A stretch of DNA of 64,000 nucleotides from Rubellimicrobium sp. CFH 75288 (GCF_009904055.1 NZ_WYDP01000001.1:434001-498000), one strand, 5' to 3'; counted from the first letter of the stretch, positions 43,432 to 52,586 are shown. Notes: generated by a model not told the origin, from the letters alone. Program-made: numbers and translations.

Positions 43432-44828
43432 GCCAGCAGCGCGCGCAGGTCGGCCCGCGCGCCGATCCGGCCCAGGAGCAGGTAGAGCCCGCCGAGCTTG
43501 CGCTGGACCCAGATCGATTCGGGCGGCGGCGCGCGCCAGGCGGAGCGGTCGCGGCCGAGGGCGAGACCCCTGTCGCGCAGCTCGGCGAGCAGCGGGTCGC
43601 GGGCGAAGTCGAAGGGGCCGCGGTGGAACAGCGCCTCGGCCGTGCGGTCGAAGAGCGCGAGCGCCTCGGCCCGGAGCGCCGGGGGCGTCCGGGCGTCGAG
43701 CGCGCCGAACCCCTCGAGGGCGGCGGCGGCGCGAGGCCGGTCGCGCGCGAGGGCCGCATCGAGCAGCGCGCGGTAGAGCGCGGCGAGTGCGGGCGGCACG
43801 GGGCGGACGGCGCCGAAGTCGAGCAGCACGATCTGGCCGCGTGCGCCGTCCCAGCGGTAATTGCCCAGATGCGGGTCGGTCTGGACGAGTCCCCACTCGA
43901 ACAGCTCGCGCCAGGCGAGGCGGATCAGGGCGGCGGCGGCGCGGTCGCGGACGGGGGCGGGCTCGGCGGCGAGGGTCTCGAGGGGGGCCCCCTCCTCCCA
44001 GGTCATGGCGAGGAGGCGGGGGGTGGAAAGCTCGGGGACGGGCTCGGGCAGGCGGAAGGCGGGATCGTCCGCGAGCAGCGCACGGAAGTGCCGGAGGTGG
44101 CGCAGCTCGGCCGCATAGTCGGCCTCCTCGTGAAGCTGGCGGCGCGCCTCGGCGAGGAAGGGGGCGGGGTCGAGGTCAGGCGGCAGGAGGCCCGAGAGGC
44201 GCAGGAGCGCGGCGGCGTTGTCGAGATCGGCGTCGATGCTGGCGGCGATGCCGGGATACTGGATCTTGAGCGCCAGCGCGCGGCCGTCATGGGCGCGGGC
44301 GCGATGGACCTGGCCAATGGAGGCCGCGGCCGCGGGGACGGCGTCGAAGAAGGCGACGCGGCGGTGCCAGTCCGCGCCCCATTCGGCGCAGAGCGCGGCG
44401 CGCAGCTGGGCGGACGGCATGGGCCGCGCCTCGGCCCGCAGGGCGGCCAGCGCCTCGCCCGCTCCGGGGGGCAGCAGGTCGCCCGCATCCATGGACAGGA
44501 TCTGGCCGATCTTCATGGCCGCCCCGCGCATCTCCGCCAGTCGGGCGGCGAGGCGGCGGGCATTGGCGGGGGCGAGAAGGAGATCGTCGAGGCGCGGCCG
44601 CTCGCCCCTCAGGAGGCGGCGCGCCCCCTCGGCCGCCGCGCCGCCGGCGAGCGCGGCGGCCAGGCCGCCCACGCGCGACAGGCGGGAGAGGCGCCCGGAG
44701 GGGACCGGAGCAGCGGCCTGCACCGCGCGCGGACCGGCAGCCGGCGCAGCGCGGGCGGGGCCGGAGGCCGTAACGGTCGCGGCGGGCGGAAGTGGGACGG
44801 ACGGGCGGGGCGCGGAATCGGGGGGCAT
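43428..44828 (-). CDS. ABC1/UbiB-family atypical kinase
   Basis: 466 residues from the ATG at 44828. The N-terminal ~70 residues are low-complexity. The kinase-like fold shows GAAMKIGQILSMDAGD (KxGQ motif), AAASIGQVHRARAHDG, ALKIQYPGIAASIDADLDN and VLLDFGAVRPVP (DFG). Family members support ubiquinone biosynthesis or lipid handling at the inner membrane. It is divergent from the tRNA-Ser region. Typical length is ~450. Confidence 0.92.
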   Translation of the reverse strand: MPPDSAPRPSVPLPPAATVTASGPARAAPAAGPRAVQAAAPVPSGRLSRLSRVGGLAAALAGGAAAEGARRLLRGERPRLDDLLLAPANARRLAARLAEMRGAAMKIGQILSMDAGDLLPPGAGEALAALRAEARPMPSAQLRAALCAEWGADWHRRVAFFDAVPAAAASIGQVHRARAHDGRALALKIQYPGIAASIDADLDNAAALLRLSGLLPPDLDPAPFLAEARRQLHEEADYAAELRHLRHFRALLADDPAFRLPEPVPELSTPRLLAMTWEEGAPLETLAAEPAPVRDRAAAALIRLAWRELFEWGLVQTDPHLGNYRWDGARGQIVLLDFGAVRPVPPALAALYRALLDAALARDRPRAAAALEGFGALDARTPPALRAEALALFDRTAEALFHRGPFDFARDPLLAELRDRGLALGRDRSAWRAPPPESIWVQRKLGGLYLLLGRIGARADLRALLA

Positions 44829-44924
44829 GGCACCTCGGGGCGGGTGGATCTGATCTAGGGCCGGGGTCCGGTCGCGCCAGCGCCCCCTTGGCGCGGCGGA
44901 CGGACGCGGCCGTGCGGGGCCGGG

Positions 44925-45011
44925 GCCGGTCCGGGCAGGCCGGGGCGCGAGCGGGGTCTCCGTCGCTCTCCCGGCATGGGCCGGGCCGGTTCGGGCGAGC
45001 CGGGGCGCGAG
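44925..45011 (+). repeat. Imperfect direct repeat upstream of tRNA-Ser
   Basis: A 27-nt unit at 44925-44951 recurs at 44985-45011, exactly 60 bp later, with three mismatches; the shared core is GCCGGGGCGCGAG. It lies in the 242-bp gap 44829-45070 between the UbiB-family gene and the tRNA; no gene is seen there. Confidence 0.55.
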
Positions 45012-45070
45012 TCCGCCCGGCATCCGATCCGCCCTTGTTTCCCCCGCCCCCGCCCTGTAGGACCGGCCGC

Positions 45071-45160
45071 GGAGACGTGGCCGAGTGGTCGAAGGCGCGC
45101 CCCTGCTAAGGGCGTAGGCGGGAAACCGTCTCGAGGGTTCGAATCCCTTCGTCTCCGCCA
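45071..45160 (+). tRNA. tRNA-Ser (anticodon GCU)
   Basis: 90 nt including encoded CCA. The acceptor stem GGAGACG pairs with CGTCTCC; D arm GCCGAGTGG...; anticodon loop CTGCTAA with GCU; a long variable arm (class II, as in serine tRNAs); T arm GAGGGTTCGAATCCCTT. A possible promoter, TTGTTT and TAGGAC with a 17-bp spacer (45035-45063), lies just upstream. Directly 3' lies a truncated LysR gene. Confidence 0.96.
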
Positions 45161-45167
45161 CCCCTGA

Positions 45168-45779
45168 GCAGGGTCCACTTTCCTCGACGCCACCGGCGCG
45201 GCGGTGCTCGAACTGCTGGAGGAGGCCGACGCCGAGATCGACGTGATGACCGATCACGCCAACAACCTGCGCTCGGCACTGCTGGCCAACCGGATCGATC
45301 TCTATGTCGGGATGTGCAATCATCTCGAGGGAGACGCCGCCTTTGCGATCGACGAGGTGTTCCGCGACGCCTTCACGGGTGTTTGCCTGCGGGGCCATCC
45401 GCTAACCGGGCGGCGGGTGGCGGCGGCCGAAGTCGCGGGCTACGAGTGGGTGGTGCCCCAGCTTGACGAATCGGTGCGCGCCGCGCTGGAGGCGTTCTTC
45501 GTCGGGCATGGTCTGGCGCGGCCGCGGTTTCGCGTCTCGACCAACGCCGATCCCGTAATGGCCGCCTGCCTGCGCGACGGCCGCATGCTGTCGGTGGCGC
45601 CTGTGGCCGCTGTCGGGCGCGGCTGGCTTGCAGATCTCGCGCCGTTCACCCTCGTGGGCTTTTCGGGCGAGCGACGGGTCGGCCTCGTGCGACGGGCCGG
45701 CATGCTCGCCCATCCGCTCCAGGACCGGTTCGCCGCCATCCTGCGTCGGCATGTGCGGGCTGCCGGACCCCCGGGCTGA
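45168..45779 (+). pseudogene. LysR-family regulator remnant lacking the DNA-binding domain
   Basis: The frame is open from just after a TGA at 45165, reads STFLDATGAAVLELLEE..., and ends at 45779. It matches only the effector-binding half of a LysR protein (ALLANRIDLYVGMCNHLEG, FTGVCLRGHPLTG, ADPVMAACLRDGRMLSVAP). The N-terminal helix-turn-helix, about 90 residues, is missing; the break falls a few bases beyond the tRNA 3' end. A GTG at 45204 could start a 191-residue product. Probably a remnant from recombination at the tRNA. Confidence 0.75.
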
Positions 45780-45819
45780 GCTGGCCTGAGAGAGCCGATT
45801 GGGCGGCTTCGGGGGTCCG

Positions 45820-45836
45820 GCGCCCCGGTCGGGCGC
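45820..45836. terminator. Possible convergent hairpin after the LysR remnant
   Basis: GCGCCC (45820-45825) pairs with GGGCGC (45831-45836), 5-nt loop, between the LysR remnant and the convergent response-regulator gene. Weak; no T-run. Confidence 0.3.
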
Positions 45837-45877
45837 TCCGGGGTCTTCCGGGCTGAGGGGCCGCACCTTGTGGCGAG

Positions 45878-46609
45878 TCACGGGTCCCGGGGTCGCGGAT
45901 GCCGGGCCGTCCATCGGGCAAGGTCGGCCTCCGCGTGCTCGAGCGTCGCGCGGTTGAGCAGGCGCCGCAGCACGGCGACGGAGACGGCCCGGCCCCGCAG
46001 GTTGTAGAGCCCCGTCTGGCCTTCGACGGCGCGCACCCCGAGCTTGTCGTAGATCGCCTGCAGCCGGTTCTGCACCGAACGCAGCGACAGCCCCCGGCGC
46101 AAGGCGATCGCCTGATCGGTCAGACCCAGCGCGATGTCGATCAGCACCTCGTATTCGGTTTCCGACAGGGCGCCGGACTGCACCGCGCTGCGCTGCTGGG
46201 CGCCACGCACCTCGCCGTCGATCACGCACTGGTTCTCGACAAAGATGCCGCGCAGCGCCAGCCGGAGACGTTCGCCGGAGGCCGACTTGAGGACATAGCC
46301 GTAGGCGGCGCCGGGCGGCACGATCCGGCTGACGCCGCGCACATAGGCCTCGTCCGAATAGTTCGACCAGAACAGGATCCGCGTGGCCGGCCGCTCGCGC
46401 CAGATGGTCCGGGCCGCGTCGATCCCGGTGCGCGGCTGCATCTGGAGGTCCATCACCACGCAGGCATCCGGCATCTCGCGGGCGCGCGTCTCTCCGTCGC
46501 CGCCATCGGCACATTCGACGATCTCGCGGCATTCCGGCAGAGCCTGCCGCACGGCCTCCCGCAGCCAGGCCCGATGCAGCGGATCGTCCTCGACGAGGAG
46601 CACCCTCAT
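45878..46609 (-). CDS. NarL/FixJ-type response regulator
   Basis: 243 residues. Receiver domain: VLLVEDDPLHRAWL (acidic pocket), phospho-acceptor Asp in CVVMDLQMQPRTG, and YGYVLKSAS lysine. The output domain is a LuxR HTH (LSETEYEVLIDIALGLTDQA, RGLSLRSVQNRLQAIYDKLG) with a ~35-residue C-terminal extension. Its start overlaps the kinase stop (ATGA), so it is the partner of the GAF histidine kinase. Probably regulates the divergent sugar transporter. Confidence 0.93.
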   Translation of the reverse strand: MRVLLVEDDPLHRAWLREAVRQALPECREIVECADGGDGETRAREMPDACVVMDLQMQPRTGIDAARTIWRERPATRILFWSNYSDEAYVRGVSRIVPPGAAYGYVLKSASGERLRLALRGIFVENQCVIDGEVRGAQQRSAVQSGALSETEYEVLIDIALGLTDQAIALRRGLSLRSVQNRLQAIYDKLGVRAVEGQTGLYNLRGRAVSVAVLRRLLNRATLEHAEADLARWTARHPRPRDP

Positions 46610-47862
46610 GACGCTTCCTGCAACGGCCCTGCCGTGCCTGCGACCCCGGCGGCAGGCAGCGACAGGCCGATGCGCACCTCCGTGCCTCTCCCGCCGGGGC
46701 CGGGGCCGATGGCGAACCGGGCGCCGACCAGACGGGCGCGGGTGCGCATGTTGTCGATCCCCGCCCCCCCGCGCCGCGGCCCGGAGCCCAGGCCGCAGCC
46801 GTCGTCGATGACCGCAAGCTCCAGCGTTCCCGCTTCCGCGGACAGATCGACCGAGACGCTGGTCGCGCCCGCATGGCTCATGGCGTTGTTGACCGCCTCC
46901 TGGACGATCCGCAGCAGCGTCACCGCGACGGAGCCCGGCAGCCGGTCGATCACCCCGCCCGTCGTGTCCACGACGCGCGTGGCGATGGCCATGCCGCTGT
47001 CGCGCACCGCGCGATCCAGATGGTTCTCGACCGCATCGCGGAAGCCGAACAGATGCAGCACCGTCGGCTTGGCTTCTTCGATGATCTGCCGCAGGCCGGC
47101 CAGGCTGGCGTGCAGGCTGGCGATCAGCGGGACGAGATCCGGACCGCTCAGCGCGGGCCGGTCGGCCAGATGTTCCAGCCTCCGCATCAGTCGGGTCAGT
47201 TCGGCGAGCGTCTGGTCGTGCAGGTCCATTCCGATGCGCTGCCGCTCGGCCTCGAGCGCTTCGGTCAGCCGCAGGGCGCCCTGCCGCAGACCCTCCTCGC
47301 GGGCGCGCAGCTCGGCCTCCAGGATGGCCGAACGGCGGGCATCCTCGGCCGCGCGCAGGGCAAAGAAATAGGGGGCGAGGATTTCCGCGACATAGCGGCA
47401 GTTGCGCACGTCCGCCGCGCGATAGGTCCCCGGCTCGTGACGCGAGCAGGACAGGGCCCCGATCACCTCGCCATGCACGACCATGGGCACATGGATGCGG
47501 GCGCGCAGCCCGTGCTCATGGATGGGCCGCGTGAAGGCGCCGGGGAAGTGGAAACGCCGGTCCCGCGTCGCATCGTCGGTGAGGATGTAGCCCACGCCGC
47601 CCGTCAGGAGGGACCGGATCGGGCTCTTGGCGACCGGAGCCTCCGGTGCGCTGCCCCAGGCGGTGTCGATTCCGGTCTCGTAGGCCGTGTGCACCTTGCC
47701 ATCCGGCCGGACGATGCAGACGTCCAGATGGTCGTGCGGCACGATGCCCGCGATCTCGGCGGCGACCGCGCGGATCGCCGACAGGAAGTCGAGATGGCCG
47801 GCCAGCAGACGCGCGATCCGCAGGAACTGGTTCAAGCGTGTCTGGGGTCGCAGCCTGGGCAC
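46606..47862 (-). CDS. GAF-domain sensor histidine kinase (HisKA_3/NarX type)
   Basis: 418 residues from a GTG at 47862, chosen because GGGGAGG lies 6 nt upstream; longer ATG starts would run into the divergent promoter region. The N-terminal ~190 residues are a GAF domain (AGIVPHDHLDVCIVRPDG..., MVVHGEVIGALSCSRHE). A coiled-coil linker leads to the HisKA_3 box EAERQRIGMDLHDQTLAEL and an ATPase domain with VQEAVNNAMSHAG and VIDDGCGLGSG. No transmembrane segment, so it senses a cytoplasmic signal. Pairs with the downstream response regulator. Confidence 0.92.
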   Translation of the reverse strand: MPRLRPQTRLNQFLRIARLLAGHLDFLSAIRAVAAEIAGIVPHDHLDVCIVRPDGKVHTAYETGIDTAWGSAPEAPVAKSPIRSLLTGGVGYILTDDATRDRRFHFPGAFTRPIHEHGLRARIHVPMVVHGEVIGALSCSRHEPGTYRAADVRNCRYVAEILAPYFFALRAAEDARRSAILEAELRAREEGLRQGALRLTEALEAERQRIGMDLHDQTLAELTRLMRRLEHLADRPALSGPDLVPLIASLHASLAGLRQIIEEAKPTVLHLFGFRDAVENHLDRAVRDSGMAIATRVVDTTGGVIDRLPGSVAVTLLRIVQEAVNNAMSHAGATSVSVDLSAEAGTLELAVIDDGCGLGSGPRRGGAGIDNMRTRARLVGARFAIGPGPGGRGTEVRIGLSLPAAGVAGTAGPLQEAS

Positions 47863-47931
47863 CGTGCATCCTCCCCGCCTCATACTGGCCGCGATGCCCG
47901 CGACGGGGAAGGGAGACACCGGCAGCCGGCT

Positions 47932-47966
47932 TGCGGGTTCCCGCAGGACGCGAGCGCGTTCCCGCA
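47932..47966. promoter_or_regulatory. Candidate operator: palindrome plus repeated GTTCCCGCA
   Basis: TGCGGG-TT-CCCGCA (47932-47945) is a perfect-arm palindrome, and its GTTCCCGCA half recurs at 47958-47966, exactly 21 bp (two helical turns) from the first copy (47937-47945). It lies in the divergent region between the kinase gene and the binding-protein gene, a natural place for the response regulator to bind. Confidence 0.5.
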
Positions 47967-48106
47967 TTCCGGCTGCGCGATTGGTCCTGTTCACCTTGCG
48001 GCATGGCAGGCAGAGTGCGGCCCGTCGCGGCAGGAGGAACCGCGGCACGCCAGTGTCCGCCGCAGCCCGATCGTGCGGCCACCAATACCCCGGGGAGGAA
48101 AACGCC

Positions 48107-49135
48107 ATGGCCAGACGTCTCTTGTCCACCAGAAGTCTCGGGGCCGCCCTTGCAGCCGCCCTGTCCGTGGCGGTCCTGCCCGCCTCGGCCGACACGTCGG
48201 ACAAGCGCATCGCCCTGTCCAACAACTATGCCGGCAATTCGTGGCGCCAGGCGATGCTGACCAGCTGGGAGACGGTGACAGGGCCTGCCGTCGAGGCCGG
48301 CATCGTCGCGGCCGCCGATGCCTTCACCACCGCGGAGAACTCGGCCACCGAACAGGCGGCGCAGATCCAGAACCTGATCCTGCAGGGCTATGACGCCATC
48401 GTGCTCAACGCCGCCTCGCCGACGGCGCTCAACGGGGCCGTGCGCGAGGCCTGCGACGCCGGCGTGACGGTGGTCAGCTTCGACGGGATCGTGACCGAGC
48501 CCTGTGCCTGGCGCATCGCGGTCGATTTCCGGGAGATGGGCCGCGTGCAGGTCGAATACCTCGCCGACCGGCTGCCCGAGGGCGGCAACCTCCTCGAGAT
48601 CCGCGGCCTGGCGGGCGTCTTCGTCGATGACGAGATCAGCGCCGGCATCCATGCGGGCGTGGAACAATATCCGCAGTTCACCATCGTGGGCTCGGTGCAC
48701 GGCGACTGGGCCCAGGACGTGGCCCAGCGCGCCGTGGCCGGCATCCTGCCCTCCCTGCCCGAGATCGTGGGTGTCGTCACCCAGGGCGGCGACGGTTACG
48801 GCGCGGCCCAGGCCTTCCAGGCGGCGGGCCGGCCGATGCCGATCATCATCATGGGCAACCGGCAGGACGAACTGCTGTGGTGGAAGGAACAGAAGGACGC
48901 GAGCGGCTACGAGACGATGTCGGTCTCGATCGCGCCGGGCGTGTCCACGCTCGCCTTCTGGGTCGCCCAGCAGATCCTCGACGGACGCGAGGTGCCCAAG
49001 GATCTGGTCGTGCCGTTCCTGACCATCACGCAGGACACGCTGGAGGCCAACCTCGAGACCACGCCCGTGGGTGGCGTGGCCAACGTGGAATACACGCTCG
49101 AGGATGCCGTCGCGGTGATCGAGGACGCGGGCTGA
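48107..49135 (+). CDS. Ribose-type ABC transporter, periplasmic substrate-binding protein (second system)
   Basis: 342 residues with a signal peptide (LGAALAAALSVAVLPASA) and a strong ribosome site (GGGGAGGA, 7 nt before the ATG). Peripla_BP_4 features: IALSNNYAGNSWRQAML, LILQGYDAIVLNAASPTAL and VVTQGGDGYGAAQAFQAAG. Unusual is a charged/aromatic patch DELLWWKEQKD in the C-terminal lobe. Sugar-like ligand, unidentified. Transcribed divergently from the two-component genes. Confidence 0.93.
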   Translation: MARRLLSTRSLGAALAAALSVAVLPASADTSDKRIALSNNYAGNSWRQAMLTSWETVTGPAVEAGIVAAADAFTTAENSATEQAAQIQNLILQGYDAIVLNAASPTALNGAVREACDAGVTVVSFDGIVTEPCAWRIAVDFREMGRVQVEYLADRLPEGGNLLEIRGLAGVFVDDEISAGIHAGVEQYPQFTIVGSVHGDWAQDVAQRAVAGILPSLPEIVGVVTQGGDGYGAAQAFQAAGRPMPIIIMGNRQDELLWWKEQKDASGYETMSVSIAPGVSTLAFWVAQQILDGREVPKDLVVPFLTITQDTLEANLETTPVGGVANVEYTLEDAVAVIEDAG

Positions 49136-49217
49136 CCGGCTCCTCCGCACGGGACGGAAGCCTCCTGCCCGGCTTCCGTCCCACGGGTCCCGGCCTGCCC
49201 TCGCCCCGTTCCCCGCC

Positions 49218-50678
49218 ATGAGCGATGCGCCTGCCCTTCTGTCCGTCACCGATGCGCGGCTCCGCTTCGGCGAGGTGACCGCGCTCGACGGGGTCAGCCT
49301 CGCGCTGAGAGCCGGCGAGTGCCTGGGCCTCGTCGGGCACAACGGCGCGGGGAAATCCACGCTGGTCAACGTGCTCAACGGCGGCCTTGCGCTGCAGGGG
49401 GGCAGCCTGCGGGCCGACGGACAGCCGGTGCGCTGGGACGTGGCGGCCGCGCGCGCGCTGGGGCTGCGCTGCGTCTTCCAGGAGCTGTCGCTCTGCCCGA
49501 ACCTGACGGTGGCCGAGAATGCCCGCATCCTGCATCGCGGGCAGTTCGGCCTGATCTGGCGGGCCGAGGCGCGCCGGCTGGCGAAGGCGGCGCTGGATGC
49601 GGTCTTTCCCGGCCACGGCATCGACGTGCGGGCGCAGGTCGCCAGCCTCGCGCTCGCCCAGCGCCAGATGGTGGAGATCGCACTGGCCTTCGCCGAAGCC
49701 GGTCCCCCCCCGCGGCTGGTCATCCTGGACGAGCCCACATCCTCGCTCGATGCGAGCATCGCGCGGCAGCTTCTGTCGCATGTCCGCCGCTTCGTCGCCG
49801 CCGGGGGATCGGTGGTCCTGATCTCGCACATCCTCTCGGAGGTGCTCGAGACCGCCACCCGCATCGTGGTGATGAAGGACGGCCAGGTGGTCGCCGACCG
49901 CCCGGCGGCAGAGTTCACGCCGGCCGGCCTCGTGGCCGCCATGGGCTCCACCGCGCAGGAGCGTCGGCGCGCCGAGAGGGGCGCCGCGCCCGCAGCTGCC
50001 GCGCCGCTCGTCGTCCACGCGCTGCCCCGCGGCCTGCCGGTGCGCGTGGCCGCGGGCGAGGTGGTGGGGCTGACCGGACTTGCCGGCCATGGCCAGACCG
50101 AATTGTTGCGGGCGCTGCACGACCGGCTGGCCCCCGCCTGGGCCGCCGGCCGGCGCCCGGCCGTCGCCTATGTCGCCGGGGACCGCCGGCACGACGGCAT
50201 CCTGCCGCTCTGGTCGATCCGTCGCAACCTGACGGTCTCGGCGCTGTCGGCGCTCACCCGGCGCGGTCTCGTGGACGAGCGCGCCGAGAGGGCCGCAGCC
50301 GAAGCCTGGCGGTCGCGCATCGGCATCCGCTCGCCCGATCTCGGCCTGCCGATCCTGTCGCTGTCGGGGGGCAATCAGCAGAAGGTGCTCTTCGCGCGGG
50401 CGCTGCTGGCCGGAGCGCCGCTGGTCCTGATGGACGATCCCATGCGCGGGGTGGATGTGGGGACCAAGCAGGAGGTCTATGGCATCATCCGCGCCGAGGC
50501 CGCAGCGGGTCGCGCCTTTGTCTGGTATTCGAGCGAGATCGAGGAAATGGAACTCTGCGACCGCGTCTATGTCTTCCGCGAGGGGGCGGCGGCGGCCGAA
50601 CTCGCGGGTGCGCAGATCACCGAGACGGCCATCCTCGAGGCATCCTTTGCCGGGCATCCCGCAGAGGGCGCGGCGTGA
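49218..50678 (+). CDS. Ribose-type ABC transporter, double ATP-binding protein (second system)
   Basis: 486 residues. N-terminal NBD: Walker A GHNGAGKSTLVNVL, Walker B RLVILDEPTSSLDA. C-terminal NBD: GLTGLAGHGQTELLRAL, signature LSGGNQQKVLFARALL, Walker B LVLMDDPMRGVDV with Asp in place of the catalytic Glu. The N-terminal signature reads LALAQRQMVEIALA, without the usual SGGxxQ. Together these suggest asymmetric ATPase sites. The stop overlaps the GTG of the first permease (GTGA). Confidence 0.92.
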   Translation: MSDAPALLSVTDARLRFGEVTALDGVSLALRAGECLGLVGHNGAGKSTLVNVLNGGLALQGGSLRADGQPVRWDVAAARALGLRCVFQELSLCPNLTVAENARILHRGQFGLIWRAEARRLAKAALDAVFPGHGIDVRAQVASLALAQRQMVEIALAFAEAGPPPRLVILDEPTSSLDASIARQLLSHVRRFVAAGGSVVLISHILSEVLETATRIVVMKDGQVVADRPAAEFTPAGLVAAMGSTAQERRRAERGAAPAAAAPLVVHALPRGLPVRVAAGEVVGLTGLAGHGQTELLRALHDRLAPAWAAGRRPAVAYVAGDRRHDGILPLWSIRRNLTVSALSALTRRGLVDERAERAAAEAWRSRIGIRSPDLGLPILSLSGGNQQKVLFARALLAGAPLVLMDDPMRGVDVGTKQEVYGIIRAEAAAGRAFVWYSSEIEEMELCDRVYVFREGAAAAELAGAQITETAILEASFAGHPAEGAA

Positions 50679-51616
50679 GACCGACAGCCGACCTGATCCG
50701 GCTGGCAGTGCCGTTCCTCGCGCTGGGGGCGCTGCTCGCCGGCGTGTTCTGGCTCCAGCCGCGGGCGATGAGCTATACGGGCCTGAACCTGCTCTTCAAC
50801 CTGGCCGTGCCGATCGCGCTGGCGACGCTGGCGCAGATGTTCGTCATCGCGGTCAACGACCTCGACCTGTCGATGGGGGCCTTTGTCAGCTTTGCCGCCT
50901 GCGTCACCGCAACCTTTCTTCACGACACGCCGCTTCTGGGGGCGCTGATCCTCTTTGCCGCCGTCGCGGGCTATGCGCTCCTCGGCGTGATCATCCATCT
51001 GCGCGGACTGCCCGCGATCGTCGTCACGCTGGGGATGAGCTTCGTCTGGCTCGGTCTGGCCGTGATGATCCTGCCTGCGCCCGGCGGGGCGGCGCCGGGC
51101 TGGCTGCGCGCGCTCATGACGGTGCGGCCGCCGCTCCTGCCGATGGCGCTGGCCGCCAGCATCCTGATCGCGCTGGCCGCGCATCTGATCATGGCGCGAT
51201 CCTCGCTCGGCGTGCTGATCCGGGGGGTGGGCGGCAACGAACGCTCGGTCGCCCGCGCGGGCTGGAGCGTGCTGGGCGCCAAGGCTGCGGCCTATGCCCT
51301 GGCGGGGCTGTTCGGCGTGCTCGCAGGCATGGCGCTGGTAGGGCTGACGACCTCGGCGGACGCCAACATCGCGCTGCGCTACACGCTCCTGTCCATCGCC
51401 GGGGTGATCCTCGGCGGGGGCGAGTTCGTGGGCGGGCGCGTCTCGGCCGTGGGCGCGGTGGTGGGAGCGCTGACCCTGACCCTCGCCGGGTCGTTCCTGT
51501 CCTTCCTGCGGCTGTCGCCCGACTGGCAGATCGGCGCGCAGGGGGCGATCCTGATCCTCGTGCTGGCGCTGCGTCTGGGGCTCGATGCGCTCGAGCGGCG
51601 GGGGGTGCGGGCATGA
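50675..51616 (+). CDS. Ribose-type ABC transporter permease (second system, first permease)
   Basis: 313 residues from the GTG at 50675. FVIAVNDLDLSMGAFVSFAA is the family motif with Asn-Asp-Leu-Asp replacing the common GGIDLS. Other parts: GLPAIVVTLGMSFVWLGLAV and ILGGGEFVGGRVSAVG. About nine hydrophobic segments. Overlaps the next permease by ATGA. Confidence 0.92.
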   Translation: MRPTADLIRLAVPFLALGALLAGVFWLQPRAMSYTGLNLLFNLAVPIALATLAQMFVIAVNDLDLSMGAFVSFAACVTATFLHDTPLLGALILFAAVAGYALLGVIIHLRGLPAIVVTLGMSFVWLGLAVMILPAPGGAAPGWLRALMTVRPPLLPMALAASILIALAAHLIMARSSLGVLIRGVGGNERSVARAGWSVLGAKAAAYALAGLFGVLAGMALVGLTTSADANIALRYTLLSIAGVILGGGEFVGGRVSAVGAVVGALTLTLAGSFLSFLRLSPDWQIGAQGAILILVLALRLGLDALERRGVRA

Positions 51617-52557
51617 CCCTTCTGCGCAAGCCCTGGATCTGGGCCTGGATCGCGGCCATCGTCGTCTATGCCGCGACCATCGCCGCCACCGCGGGGGCGA
51701 GTGCGGCGGGGCTCGCGCAGGCGGCCTTCACCTTTGCCGCCTTCAGCGTGATCGTCGGGCTGGGGCAGATGTTCGTCATCACGCTGGGGCCCGGCAACGT
51801 GGACCTCTCGATCCCGGCCACGATGACGCTCGCCGGCACGGTGTCGCTCAAGCTCATGGATACGGCCGACGCCATGGCGCTGCCGGGGCTTGCCGTCGCG
51901 CTCGGGATCGGGGCGGGCGTGGGGTTTGCCAATTACGCGCTCATCAAGGCGCTGCGCATCCCGCCGATCATCGCCACCCTGGCCCTGTCCTTCGTCGTCC
52001 AGTCCGCCGCGATCTGGACGAACCGGGGCCTGCGCATCAAGCCGCCCGAGACGCTCGCCGCCTTCAGCACCGGCAACCTGTGGGGCATCCCCAACCTCGC
52101 CATCGTCGCCAGCCTGCTCACGCTCGCGGCCTGGGTGCTGCTCGAGCGCAGCGCCTGGGGCCGGCGCGTCACCGCCATCGGCCAGAGCCTGCCGGCCGCG
52201 CGACGGGCAGGCATCGCGGTCCATGGCGTCCGGCTGTCGGCCTATGTCCTCTGCGCGACGCTCGCGGGGCTCTGCGGCTTCCTGCTCTCCTGCTTCTCGG
52301 GCGGGGCGGCGCTGAACATGGGCGCCGAATACCTGCTGATCTCGATCGCCGTGGTGGTGATCGGCGGCTCCTCGGTCGCGGGGGGCAATTCCAACGTCCC
52401 CGGCATCTGGGGCGCGGCGCTGTTCCTGTTCCTCGTGGTCTCGATGCTGAACACCTACGGCTTCGGCGCCGGTCCGCGGATGATCCTGACCGGTCTCATC
52501 ATCATCGCCGTGATCCTCGCCGCAAGCCTGCGCGGCCCGGCATCGCGGGGGATGTGA
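51613..52557 (+). CDS. Ribose-type ABC transporter permease (second system, second permease)
   Basis: 314 residues. FVITLGPGNVDLSIPATMTL replaces the usual GGIDLSVG motif; IPPIIATLALSFVVQSAAIW and VVIGGSSVAGGNSNVPG are also typical. Starts from the ATG overlapping the previous stop. Followed by a convergent hairpin and the peptide-type transporter operon. Confidence 0.92.
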   Translation: MTLLRKPWIWAWIAAIVVYAATIAATAGASAAGLAQAAFTFAAFSVIVGLGQMFVITLGPGNVDLSIPATMTLAGTVSLKLMDTADAMALPGLAVALGIGAGVGFANYALIKALRIPPIIATLALSFVVQSAAIWTNRGLRIKPPETLAAFSTGNLWGIPNLAIVASLLTLAAWVLLERSAWGRRVTAIGQSLPAARRAGIAVHGVRLSAYVLCATLAGLCGFLLSCFSGGAALNMGAEYLLISIAVVVIGGSSVAGGNSNVPGIWGAALFLFLVVSMLNTYGFGAGPRMILTGLIIIAVILAASLRGPASRGM

Positions 52558-52586
52558 GGCGGCCCGGATCTCCGGCCGCGGCCCGA

